7,670 nt of DNA from Desulfurococcales archaeon (GTDB lineage: Archaea; Thermoproteota; Thermoprotei_A; Sulfolobales; Desulfurococcaceae). Under the pieces are notes generated by a model, which saw only the letters and a program-made list of their open reading frames with translations, made no database searches and had not been told where the DNA came from. The stretch is taken from contig WAON01000134.1 in assembly GCA_015521265.1 (NCBI GenBank), forward strand, positions 1-7,670. The letters are read 5' to 3'. Every line of letters begins with the position of its first letter. Within the stretch, counting starts at the first letter, position 1. A program made the position numbers and the translations under genes. Shown here in pieces: positions 1-6,191 of the stretch.

Positions 1-32
1 TTATTATTCTACTAAGCCAAGAATATAATCTT

Positions 33-38
33 GGAGGG
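33..38 (+). promoter_or_regulatory. Ribosome binding site of the USP-like gene
   Basis: GGAGGG lies 9 nt before the TTG at 48. It is complementary to the pyrimidine-rich 3' end of archaeal 16S rRNA. It supports the TTG at 48 rather than the in-frame ATG at 57 as the start. Too little upstream sequence is present to define a promoter. Confidence 0.7.
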
Positions 39-47
39 CGTTTCATC

Positions 48-692
48 TTGAAAATAATGATCTGCACTGTGGATAGCCCCGCAATATATAAGCTAGCCGA
101 CTACCTAGCCGAGCTATTCCCCCATGCTGAGTATCATATTGTTACAGTTGTTAAACCGGTTCATAGGAGGGTTACGCTTACAAAGTATTATGAGAAGGTA
201 TTAATGGATACAATCACTAAAGCCCATACCAGCGTCGAAACACTTCTGAAGAAACATGGCGTCTCTAACATTATTAAACACGTCCTCCGAGGCAAGCCAT
301 CTGATCTGCTTAGAGAATACTGTGAAACCTATAATATCGACCTAGTAGCTATAACCCCAAGAGCAACAGCTGAATGTGAAGGACTTGGTAGAACAGCCAA
401 GCGATTAATCGAGAAGTGCCGTAAACCAGTACTATTATACACTCCAATATCTGATATACCATTTACAACAACCCTACACGTCCTCGAGATAGAAGATGCA
501 GTACTCCCAGAAGATATATTAGCCATACTCCAACAGCGAAAAGAAGTCGTTGTCGAGCACAAGGCTGTTAATGAGTTGGAAGATAGAATGACCGGCTACG
601 ATCTATTCGTTGCTAAAAAGAGAACGTTTCTAGAACTCCTGTATAAACATATTTGTAGAAAGATATGGTCTCCAATACTCATTATACCATAG
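48..692 (+). CDS. Universal stress protein (UspA)-like protein with two degenerate half-domains
   Basis: A 214-residue soluble protein that looks like a tandem USP. Residues 1-132 follow the USP alpha/beta fold: an N-terminal strand (MKIMICTVD), a helix, a strand at 29-35, the typical 'G-x-P-x-D-L-L' turn (82-88), strand IDLVAI (97-102) and final strand PVLLY (127-131). The ATP-binding pattern G-x2-G-x9-G-[ST] is not kept: the stretch 103-116 (TPRATAECEGLGRT) matches only its last glycine. Residues 140-214 look like a shortened second USP unit ending in YDLFVAKK and SPILIIP, the usual last two strands. USP proteins bind nucleotides or act as scaffolds in stress responses; this one probably does not bind ATP in the standard way. 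It starts with TTG behind a good ribosome site. The chrA-type gene follows after 76 bp. The fold assignment is fairly secure; the role is unknown. Confidence 0.7.
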   Translation: MKIMICTVDSPAIYKLADYLAELFPHAEYHIVTVVKPVHRRVTLTKYYEKVLMDTITKAHTSVETLLKKHGVSNIIKHVLRGKPSDLLREYCETYNIDLVAITPRATAECEGLGRTAKRLIEKCRKPVLLYTPISDIPFTTTLHVLEIEDAVLPEDILAILQQRKEVVVEHKAVNELEDRMTGYDLFVAKKRTFLELLYKHICRKIWSPILIIP

Positions 693-706
693 AATCATGA
701 GGCGAT

Positions 707-736
707 AATAGTATAAGCCATAGACAATATACTATT
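707..736 (+). promoter_or_regulatory. 9-bp perfect inverted repeat upstream of the CHR transporter (operator-like)
   Basis: AATAGTATA at 707-715 is repeated in inverted orientation as TATACTATT at 728-736, with a 12-nt spacer. The half-site centres are 21 bp apart, about two helical turns, as expected for a dimeric DNA-binding protein on one face of the helix. The repeat sits 32 bp before the TTG start at 769, and GTATAA at 711-716 within it could serve as a TATA element. A short T run (735-738) follows, so an RNA hairpin terminator for the upstream gene is an alternative, but a stem with a single G-C pair would be weak in a hyperthermophile. Confidence 0.4.
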
Positions 737-755
737 TTCGAAAAATAACAATACT

Positions 756-761
756 GGGGAG
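756..761 (+). promoter_or_regulatory. Ribosome binding site of the CHR transporter
   Basis: GGGGAG ends 7 nt before the TTG at 769 and is the only ribosome-site-like stretch near that codon. It supports the TTG start, which places the first conserved transporter helix at the expected distance from the N-terminus. Confidence 0.6.
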
Positions 762-768
762 AAACGTT

Positions 769-1332
769 TTGAAGCTGGCGATTCTCCTAGACTTGTTTAT
801 AAGGTTTTTCAAGATCGGCCTCGTAGGATTCGGCGGCGGATGGGCTATTATACCGATAATACAGAAGGAGCTCGTTGAAGATGCTGGATACATATCAGAG
901 AACGAGTTCTACAACCTGGTAGCAATCGCCGGATCAACACCAGGCCCCGTAGCTGTGAATGCTGCAACCTATGTGGGATTCCAAATAGCGGGACTACCCG
1001 GAGCAGTAGTGGCTACGATGGGCGTAATCATACCTCCCTTCTTCATAATATCGCTAATAGCTTACGGGTTGACGCAGTACTTCAACAATAGGATTGTGCA
1101 GTCGATCCTTAAAGCTCTTAAAGCGACTATTATTGGTTTGATCATTGTTGTTCTTTATTCTACTTTTAGGGAAACAGTCTGGAAACTCCCCGGTTTCCAT
1201 GAAGTTGGGATAGCCCTAACAATAACAACCATCGTAATACTATTGATACTCGTATGGAGGGTTCACCCGATCATAGTAATACTATTAATGATAGGCGTCG
1301 GCATCCTGCTGGGAGCACTACATGTATGGTAG
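769..1332 (+). CDS. Chromate transporter (CHR/ChrA) family protein, short single-domain form
   Basis: An integral membrane protein of 187 residues, the size of one CHR domain (long ChrA proteins carry two). The family marks are present: FGGG at 21-24 in the first helix, STPGP at 57-61, NAATYVG at 64-70, a PPFF turn at 89-92 and a conserved 'HP' before the last helix (166-167). About five or six hydrophobic segments are visible, near 10-30, 75-100, 115-132, 146-163 and 167-185. Proven CHR members export chromate by an anion-linked mechanism; in archaea the real substrate is usually unknown. Short CHR proteins are commonly made as neighbouring N- and C-type pairs, but no partner is seen on either side here, so it may form homodimers or pair with a distant copy. 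The TTG start has a close GGGGAG site. An inverted repeat upstream may regulate it. Family assignment is firm; chromate specificity is not. Confidence 0.9.
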   Translation: MKLAILLDLFIRFFKIGLVGFGGGWAIIPIIQKELVEDAGYISENEFYNLVAIAGSTPGPVAVNAATYVGFQIAGLPGAVVATMGVIIPPFFIISLIAYGLTQYFNNRIVQSILKALKATIIGLIIVVLYSTFRETVWKLPGFHEVGIALTITTIVILLILVWRVHPIIVILLMIGVGILLGALHVW

Positions 1333-1342
1333 GATTGATCAG

Positions 1343-1380
1343 GTAGGAGAACGCTCTACATCCCCCAACCCTTAGGGGTT
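1343..1380 (+). other. Two small adjacent hairpins between the CHR and UbiA genes
   Basis: GTAG-g-AG / CTCTAC (1343-1359; 6 bp with one bulged G and an AACG loop) is followed by AACCC-TTAG-GGGTT (1367-1380; 5-bp stem, 4-nt loop). They begin 10 nt after the transporter stop. They could be a 3'-end structure or RNA-processing element for the transporter transcript, but no U tract follows and the stems are short, so this may be chance. Confidence 0.2.
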
Positions 1381-1451
1381 CATACTACCGTCGTTTCATC
1401 ACCATGTAAACATATGGATTACTACATGATATTTTATCCCTATCCCCATAT

Positions 1452-1466
1452 TACAATCTTATTGTA
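1452..1466 (+). promoter_or_regulatory. 15-bp palindrome (6-3-6) upstream of the prenyltransferase
   Basis: TACAAT-CTT-ATTGTA is a perfect 6-3-6 dyad ending 25 bp before the preferred ATG at 1492. The length and layout resemble operators of Lrp/AsnC and similar small winged-helix or HTH dimers. A TATA-like ATTTTAT lies just upstream (1431-1437), which would put the transcription start near the palindrome, so a bound protein could block initiation. If translation began at 1414 instead, this site would lie inside the coding region. Confidence 0.4.
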
Positions 1467-1491
1467 CACTATCAATAACGGGTTTATCGTT

Positions 1492-2334
1492 ATGATCAAG
1501 GATTTATTATTGATGACTAGGCCCTTCAATTCCTTCATGACCGGTCTCGGTGTATTGTTCGCTGTACTCGTATATACAAATTATTCCCTACCCCCAATAC
1601 ACGTACTATTAATCGGTTTTCTAACCGGTTTCCTAGGCTCGGCTTCATCAATGCTGATAAATGATTATATCGACCGCTTCGTAGACGCTGTTAATAAGCC
1701 TTGGAAACCAATACCTAGCGGTAGGGTTAAACCTAGTAGTGTCTTCTGGAGTAGCCTCATAGTAATGACTTTAGCAATCATTATCAATATCCCTATAGGA
1801 TTCACAGCTTTAATCATAGCCAGTATCTATGTAATAGTAGGTTACATGTACAGCTTCCTTAGAAGATACTGGTGGAGCCACTTCATAGTATCCTTCTCAA
1901 CTACTGGCCCAATAGTATACGGCTACGTAGTAGCTGGGGCCCCGGCAAGCCTCCTAGGCCTTATGGCTTGTTTCTCGCTAACAATATTCTTCATTAACTC
2001 TGGTAGGGAGATTTTGAAGGCTATAATGGATGTCGAAGGTGATAAGAAGTACGGCTATATAACGATACCTATAAGGTATGGTGTGGGAAGAGCAAGGCTG
2101 TTAATGATTATGATGGGTTTAGTAGGCTCAGTATTGGGGATCGCAACGGGCATAGCGGGATATGCTGGAGCATACTACCTAGTATTAATAACGATCGCGG
2201 CCATAGTGTACATGTATGCGTTGATAAAGGCGTATAGGTATATTGGTAGGAGGGAAATACTTGAAAAGTCTAGGAAGCATACGATTAGAGCTATGCTACT
2301 AGGACTTATAGCCTTCCTATTATCCAGGTTCTAA
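1492..2334 (+). CDS. UbiA-family prenyltransferase, likely digeranylgeranylglyceryl phosphate synthase
   Basis: A polytopic membrane enzyme with both Mg-diphosphate motifs of the UbiA superfamily. Numbered from this start, these are NDYIDRFVDAVN at 57-68 (NDxxDxxxDxxN) and DVEGD at 180-184, preceded by GREILK. The archaeal form that adds a second geranylgeranyl group to geranylgeranylglyceryl phosphate, on the route to archaeol lipids, shows this pattern and an N-terminal 'TRPFNSFM' (9-16), so this is the most likely role; a quinone or other aromatic prenyltransferase is less likely. About eight or nine hydrophobic helices are visible. The frame is open back to an ATG at 1414, which would add 26 residues (IFYPYPHITILLYTINN and flanks), but that stretch precedes the family's usual beginning and has no ribosome site. 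Starting at 1492 gives 280 residues, close to the family norm. The last codons overlap the stop of the convergent regulator gene. Confidence 0.88.
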   Translation: MIKDLLLMTRPFNSFMTGLGVLFAVLVYTNYSLPPIHVLLIGFLTGFLGSASSMLINDYIDRFVDAVNKPWKPIPSGRVKPSSVFWSSLIVMTLAIIINIPIGFTALIIASIYVIVGYMYSFLRRYWWSHFIVSFSTTGPIVYGYVVAGAPASLLGLMACFSLTIFFINSGREILKAIMDVEGDKKYGYITIPIRYGVGRARLLMIMMGLVGSVLGIATGIAGYAGAYYLVLITIAAIVYMYALIKAYRYIGRREILEKSRKHTIRAMLLGLIAFLLSRF

Positions 2335-2852
2335 CCCTTCCTATTCTTCACCCGGAGCAGTGGTAGGCATCCACTACATAGTTTCAACTTGTAATATATA
2401 CAGTTCTCACAATCAGGCTCCGGATTCTTAATAGGGATCTTTATGAAAGACGGTATTCGGCCATACTCGATCGAGAACTCCTCTAGGCCTGGATCGGATG
2501 AGATTATTCGGTCAATAGTATATGCTATATCCTTCTTCGTCCTCGACGCTAACAATACTAGTACTTCGCTACCAGTAGACATAATTCCTACCAGCTTATT
2601 GCAACTGCTAAACTTCTCAACGAGTTTAACCGGATTCCTAGTCTTAATTCTTAGGAATGCGGCTGTTGTACCATAAATTTTTGCTGAAACAATTGGTTTA
2701 ATCTCGAGTAAACCGTTTCCAAAGAGTCTTTTAAGCCTATTCCTAACAGCTGTATAGCTTAGCCCGGTTTCCTCTGCTAGCCTCGTAATACTTATCCTTC
2801 CATTCATTGTTAAGTATTTTATTAGTTTAACATCGACATCGTTATTCTTCAA
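2331..2852 (-). CDS. Lrp/AsnC-family transcription regulator with a C-terminal four-cysteine motif
   Basis: A 173-residue regulator in two recognisable parts plus a tail. Residues 5-50 form the Lrp/AsnC winged helix-turn-helix (RISITRLAEETGLSYTAVR is the HTH core, 19-37). Residues 62-140 fit a RAM-type alpha/beta effector and oligomer domain. The tail has C148-x2-C151-x7-C159-x2-C162, a tetracysteine cluster that could hold zinc or another metal, or sense redox state. Archaeal AsnC proteins with a C-terminal TRASH metal-sensing domain are known, but TRASH has C-x(19-22)-C-x3-C, which is not what is seen here. It starts at TTG with AGGAGGA upstream (2864-2870; 11-nt gap). It converges on the prenyltransferase gene, sharing the bases CTAA at 2331-2334 where both stop codons lie. 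Targets are unknown; its own promoter and the palindrome before the prenyltransferase are candidates. Confidence 0.82.
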   Translation of the reverse strand: MKNNDVDVKLIKYLTMNGRISITRLAEETGLSYTAVRNRLKRLFGNGLLEIKPIVSAKIYGTTAAFLRIKTRNPVKLVEKFSSCNKLVGIMSTGSEVLVLLASRTKKDIAYTIDRIISSDPGLEEFSIEYGRIPSFIKIPIKNPEPDCENCIYYKLKLCSGCLPLLRVKNRKG

Positions 2853-2863
2853 TTCTTATCAAA

Positions 2864-2870
2864 TCCTCCT
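2864..2870 (-). promoter_or_regulatory. Ribosome binding site of the Lrp-type regulator
   Basis: AGGAGGA on the minus strand, with an 11-nt gap to the TTG at 2852. It is a near-perfect match to the archaeal anti-Shine-Dalgarno. A TTG closer to it is followed directly by an in-frame stop, so 2852 is the usable start. Confidence 0.65.
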
Positions 2871-2901
2871 ATCTTACTGGAATCACTGGTTCATGTCCCA
2901 C

Positions 2902-2930
2902 TATTATCTTATCAACCTTATAATAATTTC
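2902..2930 (-). promoter_or_regulatory. Archaeal promoter (BRE/TATA) of the Lrp-type regulator
   Basis: On the minus strand, GAAATTATTATAAGG (2930-2916) has an A-rich BRE-like part followed by a TATTATAA TATA box. The expected start of transcription, about 25 nt downstream, falls near 2895, giving a leader of roughly 40 nt that includes the AGGAGGA site. TATTAT (2925-2920) is mirrored by ATAATA (2907-2902), a 6-bp inverted repeat with a 12-bp spacer spanning the TATA-to-start region, which could be an autoregulatory site, though it is AT-rich and may be chance. Confidence 0.55.
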
Positions 2931-2946
2931 TAACCGGTGGGAATAA

Positions 2947-3663
2947 TTACTTCCTAGGCTTCAAGCTGATCGATAAACGAGCCCTCTGCTTCCCGCTACG
3001 AGTCCCGGCTACTTCATAGTCCTCCCTAATCCTTAACCCGAGCCTGCCCGCGAGTCTGCGGGCTAGTTTACGGGCTGCACCATGATTGTAGAAGTATAGG
3101 TTTACGCCGTTATCAGCCTCAATAACATCAACTAGGTCTTCCCGCAGCCTCTTATCAGCCATGAACTCTCTAGATAGGATATTATTGAGTACTCTGGAGT
3201 TTACACCCCTAATCTGCAATACAGCTTCATATTCTCCACTATCAACCATTTTACATCTTGGACACTTGGATGGGTTGAAGAATATAGTGAATTCTACCGG
3301 GTAAGTAAACCGTTTACCCCCATAAGTACCGGCGAAGTATACTCTTACCATGGTCCTCCAGTTAGCGGCTGTAGAATACTCGTACTTCTCAACCCTTAGA
3401 TCCTCAACTCCCGGGCCGGGTATAACGTATCTCGGTACTTCCTCGTAGACTATTAGCGTTATCGCTTCTTCAAACCCGTGTGTATCCCTCCACTTATAAC
3501 CTATCCTAACACTACCGCAAACCCTGCAAATATCATACCTTAAAACATTCTTTTCAACCCGCAGTATTTCTCCACGCTTAATCCTACACTCTAAACAGAC
3601 TCCGTCTACAACCGGGTTCTCCGGTGAGTCTTCGCGTCCACAGTATATACAGTACCTGGTCAA
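2947..3663 (-). CDS. nmd3: NMD3-family protein (archaeal homologue of the large-subunit ribosome export adaptor)
   Basis: A 238-residue protein with four CxxC knuckles: C5/C8, C23/C26, C46/C49 and C134/C137, enough for two zinc sites. The N-terminal 'YCIYCG' and 'GVCLEC' start and the long central block are typical of the NMD3 family (COG1499). In eukaryotes NMD3 binds the 60S subunit and escorts it out of the nucleus; archaea lack a nucleus, so the homologue is thought to act in late large-subunit maturation or subunit joining (known family plus inference). The C-terminus (about 190-238) is strongly basic, suiting RNA contact. The TTG start at 3663 overlaps the TGA stop of the ABC permease in the four bases TTGA, so it is probably translationally coupled to it. 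No transcription terminator is obvious after its stop. Confidence 0.88.
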   Translation of the reverse strand: MTRYCIYCGREDSPENPVVDGVCLECRIKRGEILRVEKNVLRYDICRVCGSVRIGYKWRDTHGFEEAITLIVYEEVPRYVIPGPGVEDLRVEKYEYSTAANWRTMVRVYFAGTYGGKRFTYPVEFTIFFNPSKCPRCKMVDSGEYEAVLQIRGVNSRVLNNILSREFMADKRLREDLVDVIEADNGVNLYFYNHGAARKLARRLAGRLGLRIREDYEVAGTRSGKQRARLSISLKPRK

Positions 3664-5267
3664 ACCCTATCCACCGCGAAGCTGTAGATTAATAACCCGA
3701 CGAGTAATGGGGCTGGTGTTATAAGTATAGCGGTTATAGCGGTTGATACATCAACGAAGTACATGAACATCACTATGGGTACGTAGATGAGTAGTGGGGA
3801 GACAGCTACGAGTGTTACGATAAGCCTCTTAATAATACCTAGGCTGAGCTCTGTCCATGCAGTACTACTACGCCATAAGCCCAGTAATACTAGGTATAGG
3901 GTTATAATCCCTCCCAGAACCCAGTAGGAGTTTAACGAGTAGTAAACGATTAAGCCGATTAATGGGTCGCGTAGCATGTAGGTTACAAGGGATGCTAGTA
4001 GTAGTGGGAAGGGCTGGTAGAGTATTAGTGAAGCCAATAGCTTGGATAGTGCTACATCGTTAATTGTTAACGGTAATCGTTTAAGGATCAGGGAATTCTC
4101 CGCTTCAGAGAATAATAGGACTGGGGAGGCTATTACTGCTAGTATATATGATAGTAAGCCGTAGATCGTGAATATGAATACTACATGCATATACTCCGTA
4201 ACACTGATAATATAGAGTATTTTCGGAGTAAACAATGGAACCGCTGCCGGCGTGATCAAGGCGGCTATCTGCCCATAAAACTGCTTCGACCTAGCCCTAT
4301 CCCTTAAAAGTATGAACACATCTTTGAAAGCCATAGACCATAAACGGGGATACTTCAAAACCCTCCTCTTACCCCTCCCAGTCCTTGCTTCTAATAGTTT
4401 TATTCCTAGACGGGACGGGATCGTGGCTGATAATACTAGGCCTAGTAGGAAGTATGATAGGGATGATAAAGCCGCTGATGCATCGTTTCCAAGGACTGAT
4501 ACGTAGACATAGGATAATGGGTAGACTACCCTGTAAGAGTAAATTGTTAAGTATACTTCTGCCGGAGAAGCTAAACCTATGAATACAACGTATAAACTCA
4601 TAGCCGCTGCTACGAGTAAAACATATATTATCAGGCTTACTAGGTTTGAGAGGGATGAGCCTATTTTATCGATTAACACTAGAGCAGCAGGGTAGATCAG
4701 CATTATCGATGCAAGGAAGCCCATTGGAACGTAGAGTACAGCACCAGGGTTATCGGTTACAATATAGGTTATAACGCCTATAGCCAAGCCTATTCCGAAT
4801 AGTAATGAGATACCCCCTCCGATCAATACGCTGTAGGAGGATGCTTTCTCTAAAACACTCTTTGGAACCGGGTGTCTCTCGAGCACGGTCCAAAGCTTTA
4901 ATTCCCTGATCGATGCTGTAACTTGGTGTATTAGGTCGAATACTATGATTACGGCTATTATGAAGGCCATGGTTAAATAGCTGATCAATAGTAGCTCAGC
5001 CGTGTACATTAAGCCTAGATACCTACTGCTGAGTACGAATAATGGTATCCAAATAGCCATGAATAACCCGCTGAACAATCCTGCTACAAACCATTTCATA
5101 TTATATGTTAAAACATCATCCGTAGCCCTAGGCATGAATACGTCTAGGAGAAACTTCATGAAGCGGTTCTCCCGGCCGCTACGCTTATAACTCCTAAAAA
5201 TAGCTTCCCGGACGAATACTGATGCTATAGTGAAAGCCTCCCAGTCTATAAATGAGTCCACTACCAT
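3660..5267 (-). CDS. ABC exporter membrane permease subunit (ABC-2-like)
   Basis: A very hydrophobic protein of about 535 residues with some 12 predicted membrane helices and no ATPase motifs. It lies 16 bp after an ABC ATPase gene, so it is its likely membrane partner; the substrate cannot be told. The two halves look related: each has two helices followed by a short amphipathic stretch with a proline (LERHPVPKSVLEKASS near 133-148 and LILKRLPLTINDVALSKLLAS near 397-417, numbering from the upstream ATG at 5279). This resembles the cytoplasmic coupling region of ABC-2-type permeases and suggests internal duplication. The frame is open to an ATG at 5279, but no ribosome site precedes it; instead GAGGGG (5277-5272) lies just before the ATG at 5267, which is preferred here. 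The choice changes only four residues. The stop overlaps the NMD3 start. Confidence 0.82.
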   Translation of the reverse strand: MVVDSFIDWEAFTIASVFVREAIFRSYKRSGRENRFMKFLLDVFMPRATDDVLTYNMKWFVAGLFSGLFMAIWIPLFVLSSRYLGLMYTAELLLISYLTMAFIIAVIIVFDLIHQVTASIRELKLWTVLERHPVPKSVLEKASSYSVLIGGGISLLFGIGLAIGVITYIVTDNPGAVLYVPMGFLASIMLIYPAALVLIDKIGSSLSNLVSLIIYVLLVAAAMSLYVVFIGLASPAEVYLTIYSYRVVYPLSYVYVSVLGNDASAALSSLSYFLLGLVLSATIPSRLGIKLLEARTGRGKRRVLKYPRLWSMAFKDVFILLRDRARSKQFYGQIAALITPAAVPLFTPKILYIISVTEYMHVVFIFTIYGLLSYILAVIASPVLLFSEAENSLILKRLPLTINDVALSKLLASLILYQPFPLLLASLVTYMLRDPLIGLIVYYSLNSYWVLGGIITLYLVLLGLWRSSTAWTELSLGIIKRLIVTLVAVSPLLIYVPIVMFMYFVDVSTAITAILITPAPLLVGLLIYSFAVDRV

Positions 5268-5271
5268 TATA

Positions 5272-5277
5272 CCCCTC
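5272..5277 (-). promoter_or_regulatory. Ribosome binding site that decides the permease start
   Basis: GAGGGG on the minus strand precedes the ATG at 5267. Pairing GAGG with the anti-Shine-Dalgarno leaves six bases to the ATG. Because this site lies inside the first codons of the longer reading frame (ATG at 5279), it argues for the internal start. Confidence 0.5.
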
Positions 5278-5283
5278 ATTGTT

Positions 5284-6039
5284 TTAGGATGAAAGCGCTT
5301 TAATGATCTCTGCTACTTGTGCATGGCTCATTGTTAAGCTTAGGAAGGCTTCCTCGAGCTGTGAAGCCTTAGCCTTCTCCAGGACTTCCTCAACGGTGCC
5401 CGTAGCTATTAGGTCTCCCTTATAGATCAGTATTACCTGGTCAGCTATTGCTTCAGCTATTTCTAGGATATGTGTTGTTACAACTACTGTTTTACCCTCC
5501 CTAGCCTTCTCCCTGAGTACTGTTTTAAGGGCTTTAGCAATCCTTGGATCTATTCCTATGAAGGGCTCGTCTAGGAGGTAGATTACCGGGTTGTGTATAA
5601 AGGCTTCGGCGAGTAATACCCTCCTCTTATAACCATGGCTAAGGTTCCCAATATACTCATCTGCTTTATCGTGTAGCATGAAGGCATCCATAACCCGTTC
5701 AAGCCTCTCCTCAACCTCTCCCCTTGGAATACCCCTAATCCTAGCAACAAAGCTCAGATACTCCCTAACCGTAAGGCTCTGATAAATAATATCATCTTCG
5801 GGCACGTAACCAGTTATCTTCCTAACCTTAACCGGCTCCCTCCAAGGTACGACTCCATAAACTGATACACTTCCCCGAGTCGGCTTGTAAATCCCTAAAA
5901 GGATCTTCAACAGGGTGGTCTTACCACTACCATTAGGGCCCAGCAACACGTACAGCTTACCCGGCTCAATGTCAAGGCTTATATTCTTCAATGCATCAAC
6001 GCTGTCAAAACTCATCCATAAATCCCTAATCCTAATCAA
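5284..6039 (-). CDS. ABC transporter ATP-binding protein (exporter type)
   Basis: A complete nucleotide-binding domain of about 251 residues. Numbered from this start, it shows Walker A GPNGSGKT at 34-41, GYVPED at 77-82 with glutamate in place of the Q-loop glutamine (common in BcrA/CcmA-type exporter ATPases), the signature LSHGYKRR at 133-140, Walker B VIYLLDE at 152-158 with catalytic Glu158, and the switch His190 in VVTTHILE. It would drive the permease encoded just downstream. The frame is open back to an ATG at 6204, overlapping the metallopeptidase gene by 13 bp, but the 55 extra residues precede the usual family start (IRIRDLWMSFDSV) and contain a plausible TATA box. A TTG at 6039 with GGTGG 8 nt before it is preferred; the ATG at 6069 or the full extension remain possible. 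The product is secure, the start is not. Confidence 0.88.
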   Translation of the reverse strand: MIRIRDLWMSFDSVDALKNISLDIEPGKLYVLLGPNGSGKTTLLKILLGIYKPTRGSVSVYGVVPWREPVKVRKITGYVPEDDIIYQSLTVREYLSFVARIRGIPRGEVEERLERVMDAFMLHDKADEYIGNLSHGYKRRVLLAEAFIHNPVIYLLDEPFIGIDPRIAKALKTVLREKAREGKTVVVTTHILEIAEAIADQVILIYKGDLIATGTVEEVLEKAKASQLEEAFLSLTMSHAQVAEIIKALSS

Positions 6040-6103
6040 GACCACAACCACCGAGACTAGCCCAGCCATAGCTGTATAATTCCCGGCTTCTTCAATTACT
6101 AAT

Positions 6104-6112
6104 GTATATAAG
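6104..6112 (-). promoter_or_regulatory. Candidate TATA box of the ABC exporter/NMD3 operon
   Basis: CTTATATAC on the minus strand is a good match to the archaeal TATA consensus, though the expected purine-rich BRE before it is weak. Transcription would start near 6080, leaving a leader of about 40 nt before the TTG at 6039. Its presence inside the optional 55-codon extension of the ATPase frame argues that this 150-bp stretch is a promoter region rather than coding. It would separate the exporter genes from the restriction genes upstream. Confidence 0.4.
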
Positions 6113-6191
6113 CCATTATTAGGAGTTCCCTCTGCTAAACCCTGGAGGAGGGCAGGGTACAAAGCAGGTAGATAGTTGTAGTAGGAATTAT

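Noticed and set aside
329..562. Minus-strand open frame within the USP-like gene
   Set aside because: The opposite strand encodes a USP-like fold with a good ribosome site; this frame has no family features.
1414..1491. Upstream 26-codon extension of the prenyltransferase frame
   Set aside because: It has no ribosome site and no well-placed TATA box for a leaderless start, precedes the usual family N-terminus, and would place the 6-3-6 palindrome inside coding sequence. The ATG at 1492 gives the normal family length.
2367..2411. TRASH metal-sensing domain at the end of the Lrp-type regulator
   Set aside because: Four cysteines are present, but the spacing is C-x2-C-x7-C-x2-C rather than C-x(19-22)-C-x3-C, so the TRASH label is not supported.
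2443..2676. Open frame of 77 codons on the plus strand inside the Lrp-type gene
   Set aside because: It lies fully antisense to a well-supported regulator gene, shows no recognisable domain and has no convincing ribosome site.
2876..2890. Direct repeat ACTGG-AATC-ACTGG upstream of the regulator gene
   Set aside because: Five-base repeats of this kind are expected by chance and there is no third copy or symmetry to mark it as an operator.
4312..4582. Two overlapping short plus-strand frames inside the permease gene
   Set aside because: Both are antisense to a clear membrane protein gene, and their translations look like random low-quality sequence; they are shadows of the permease codon pattern.
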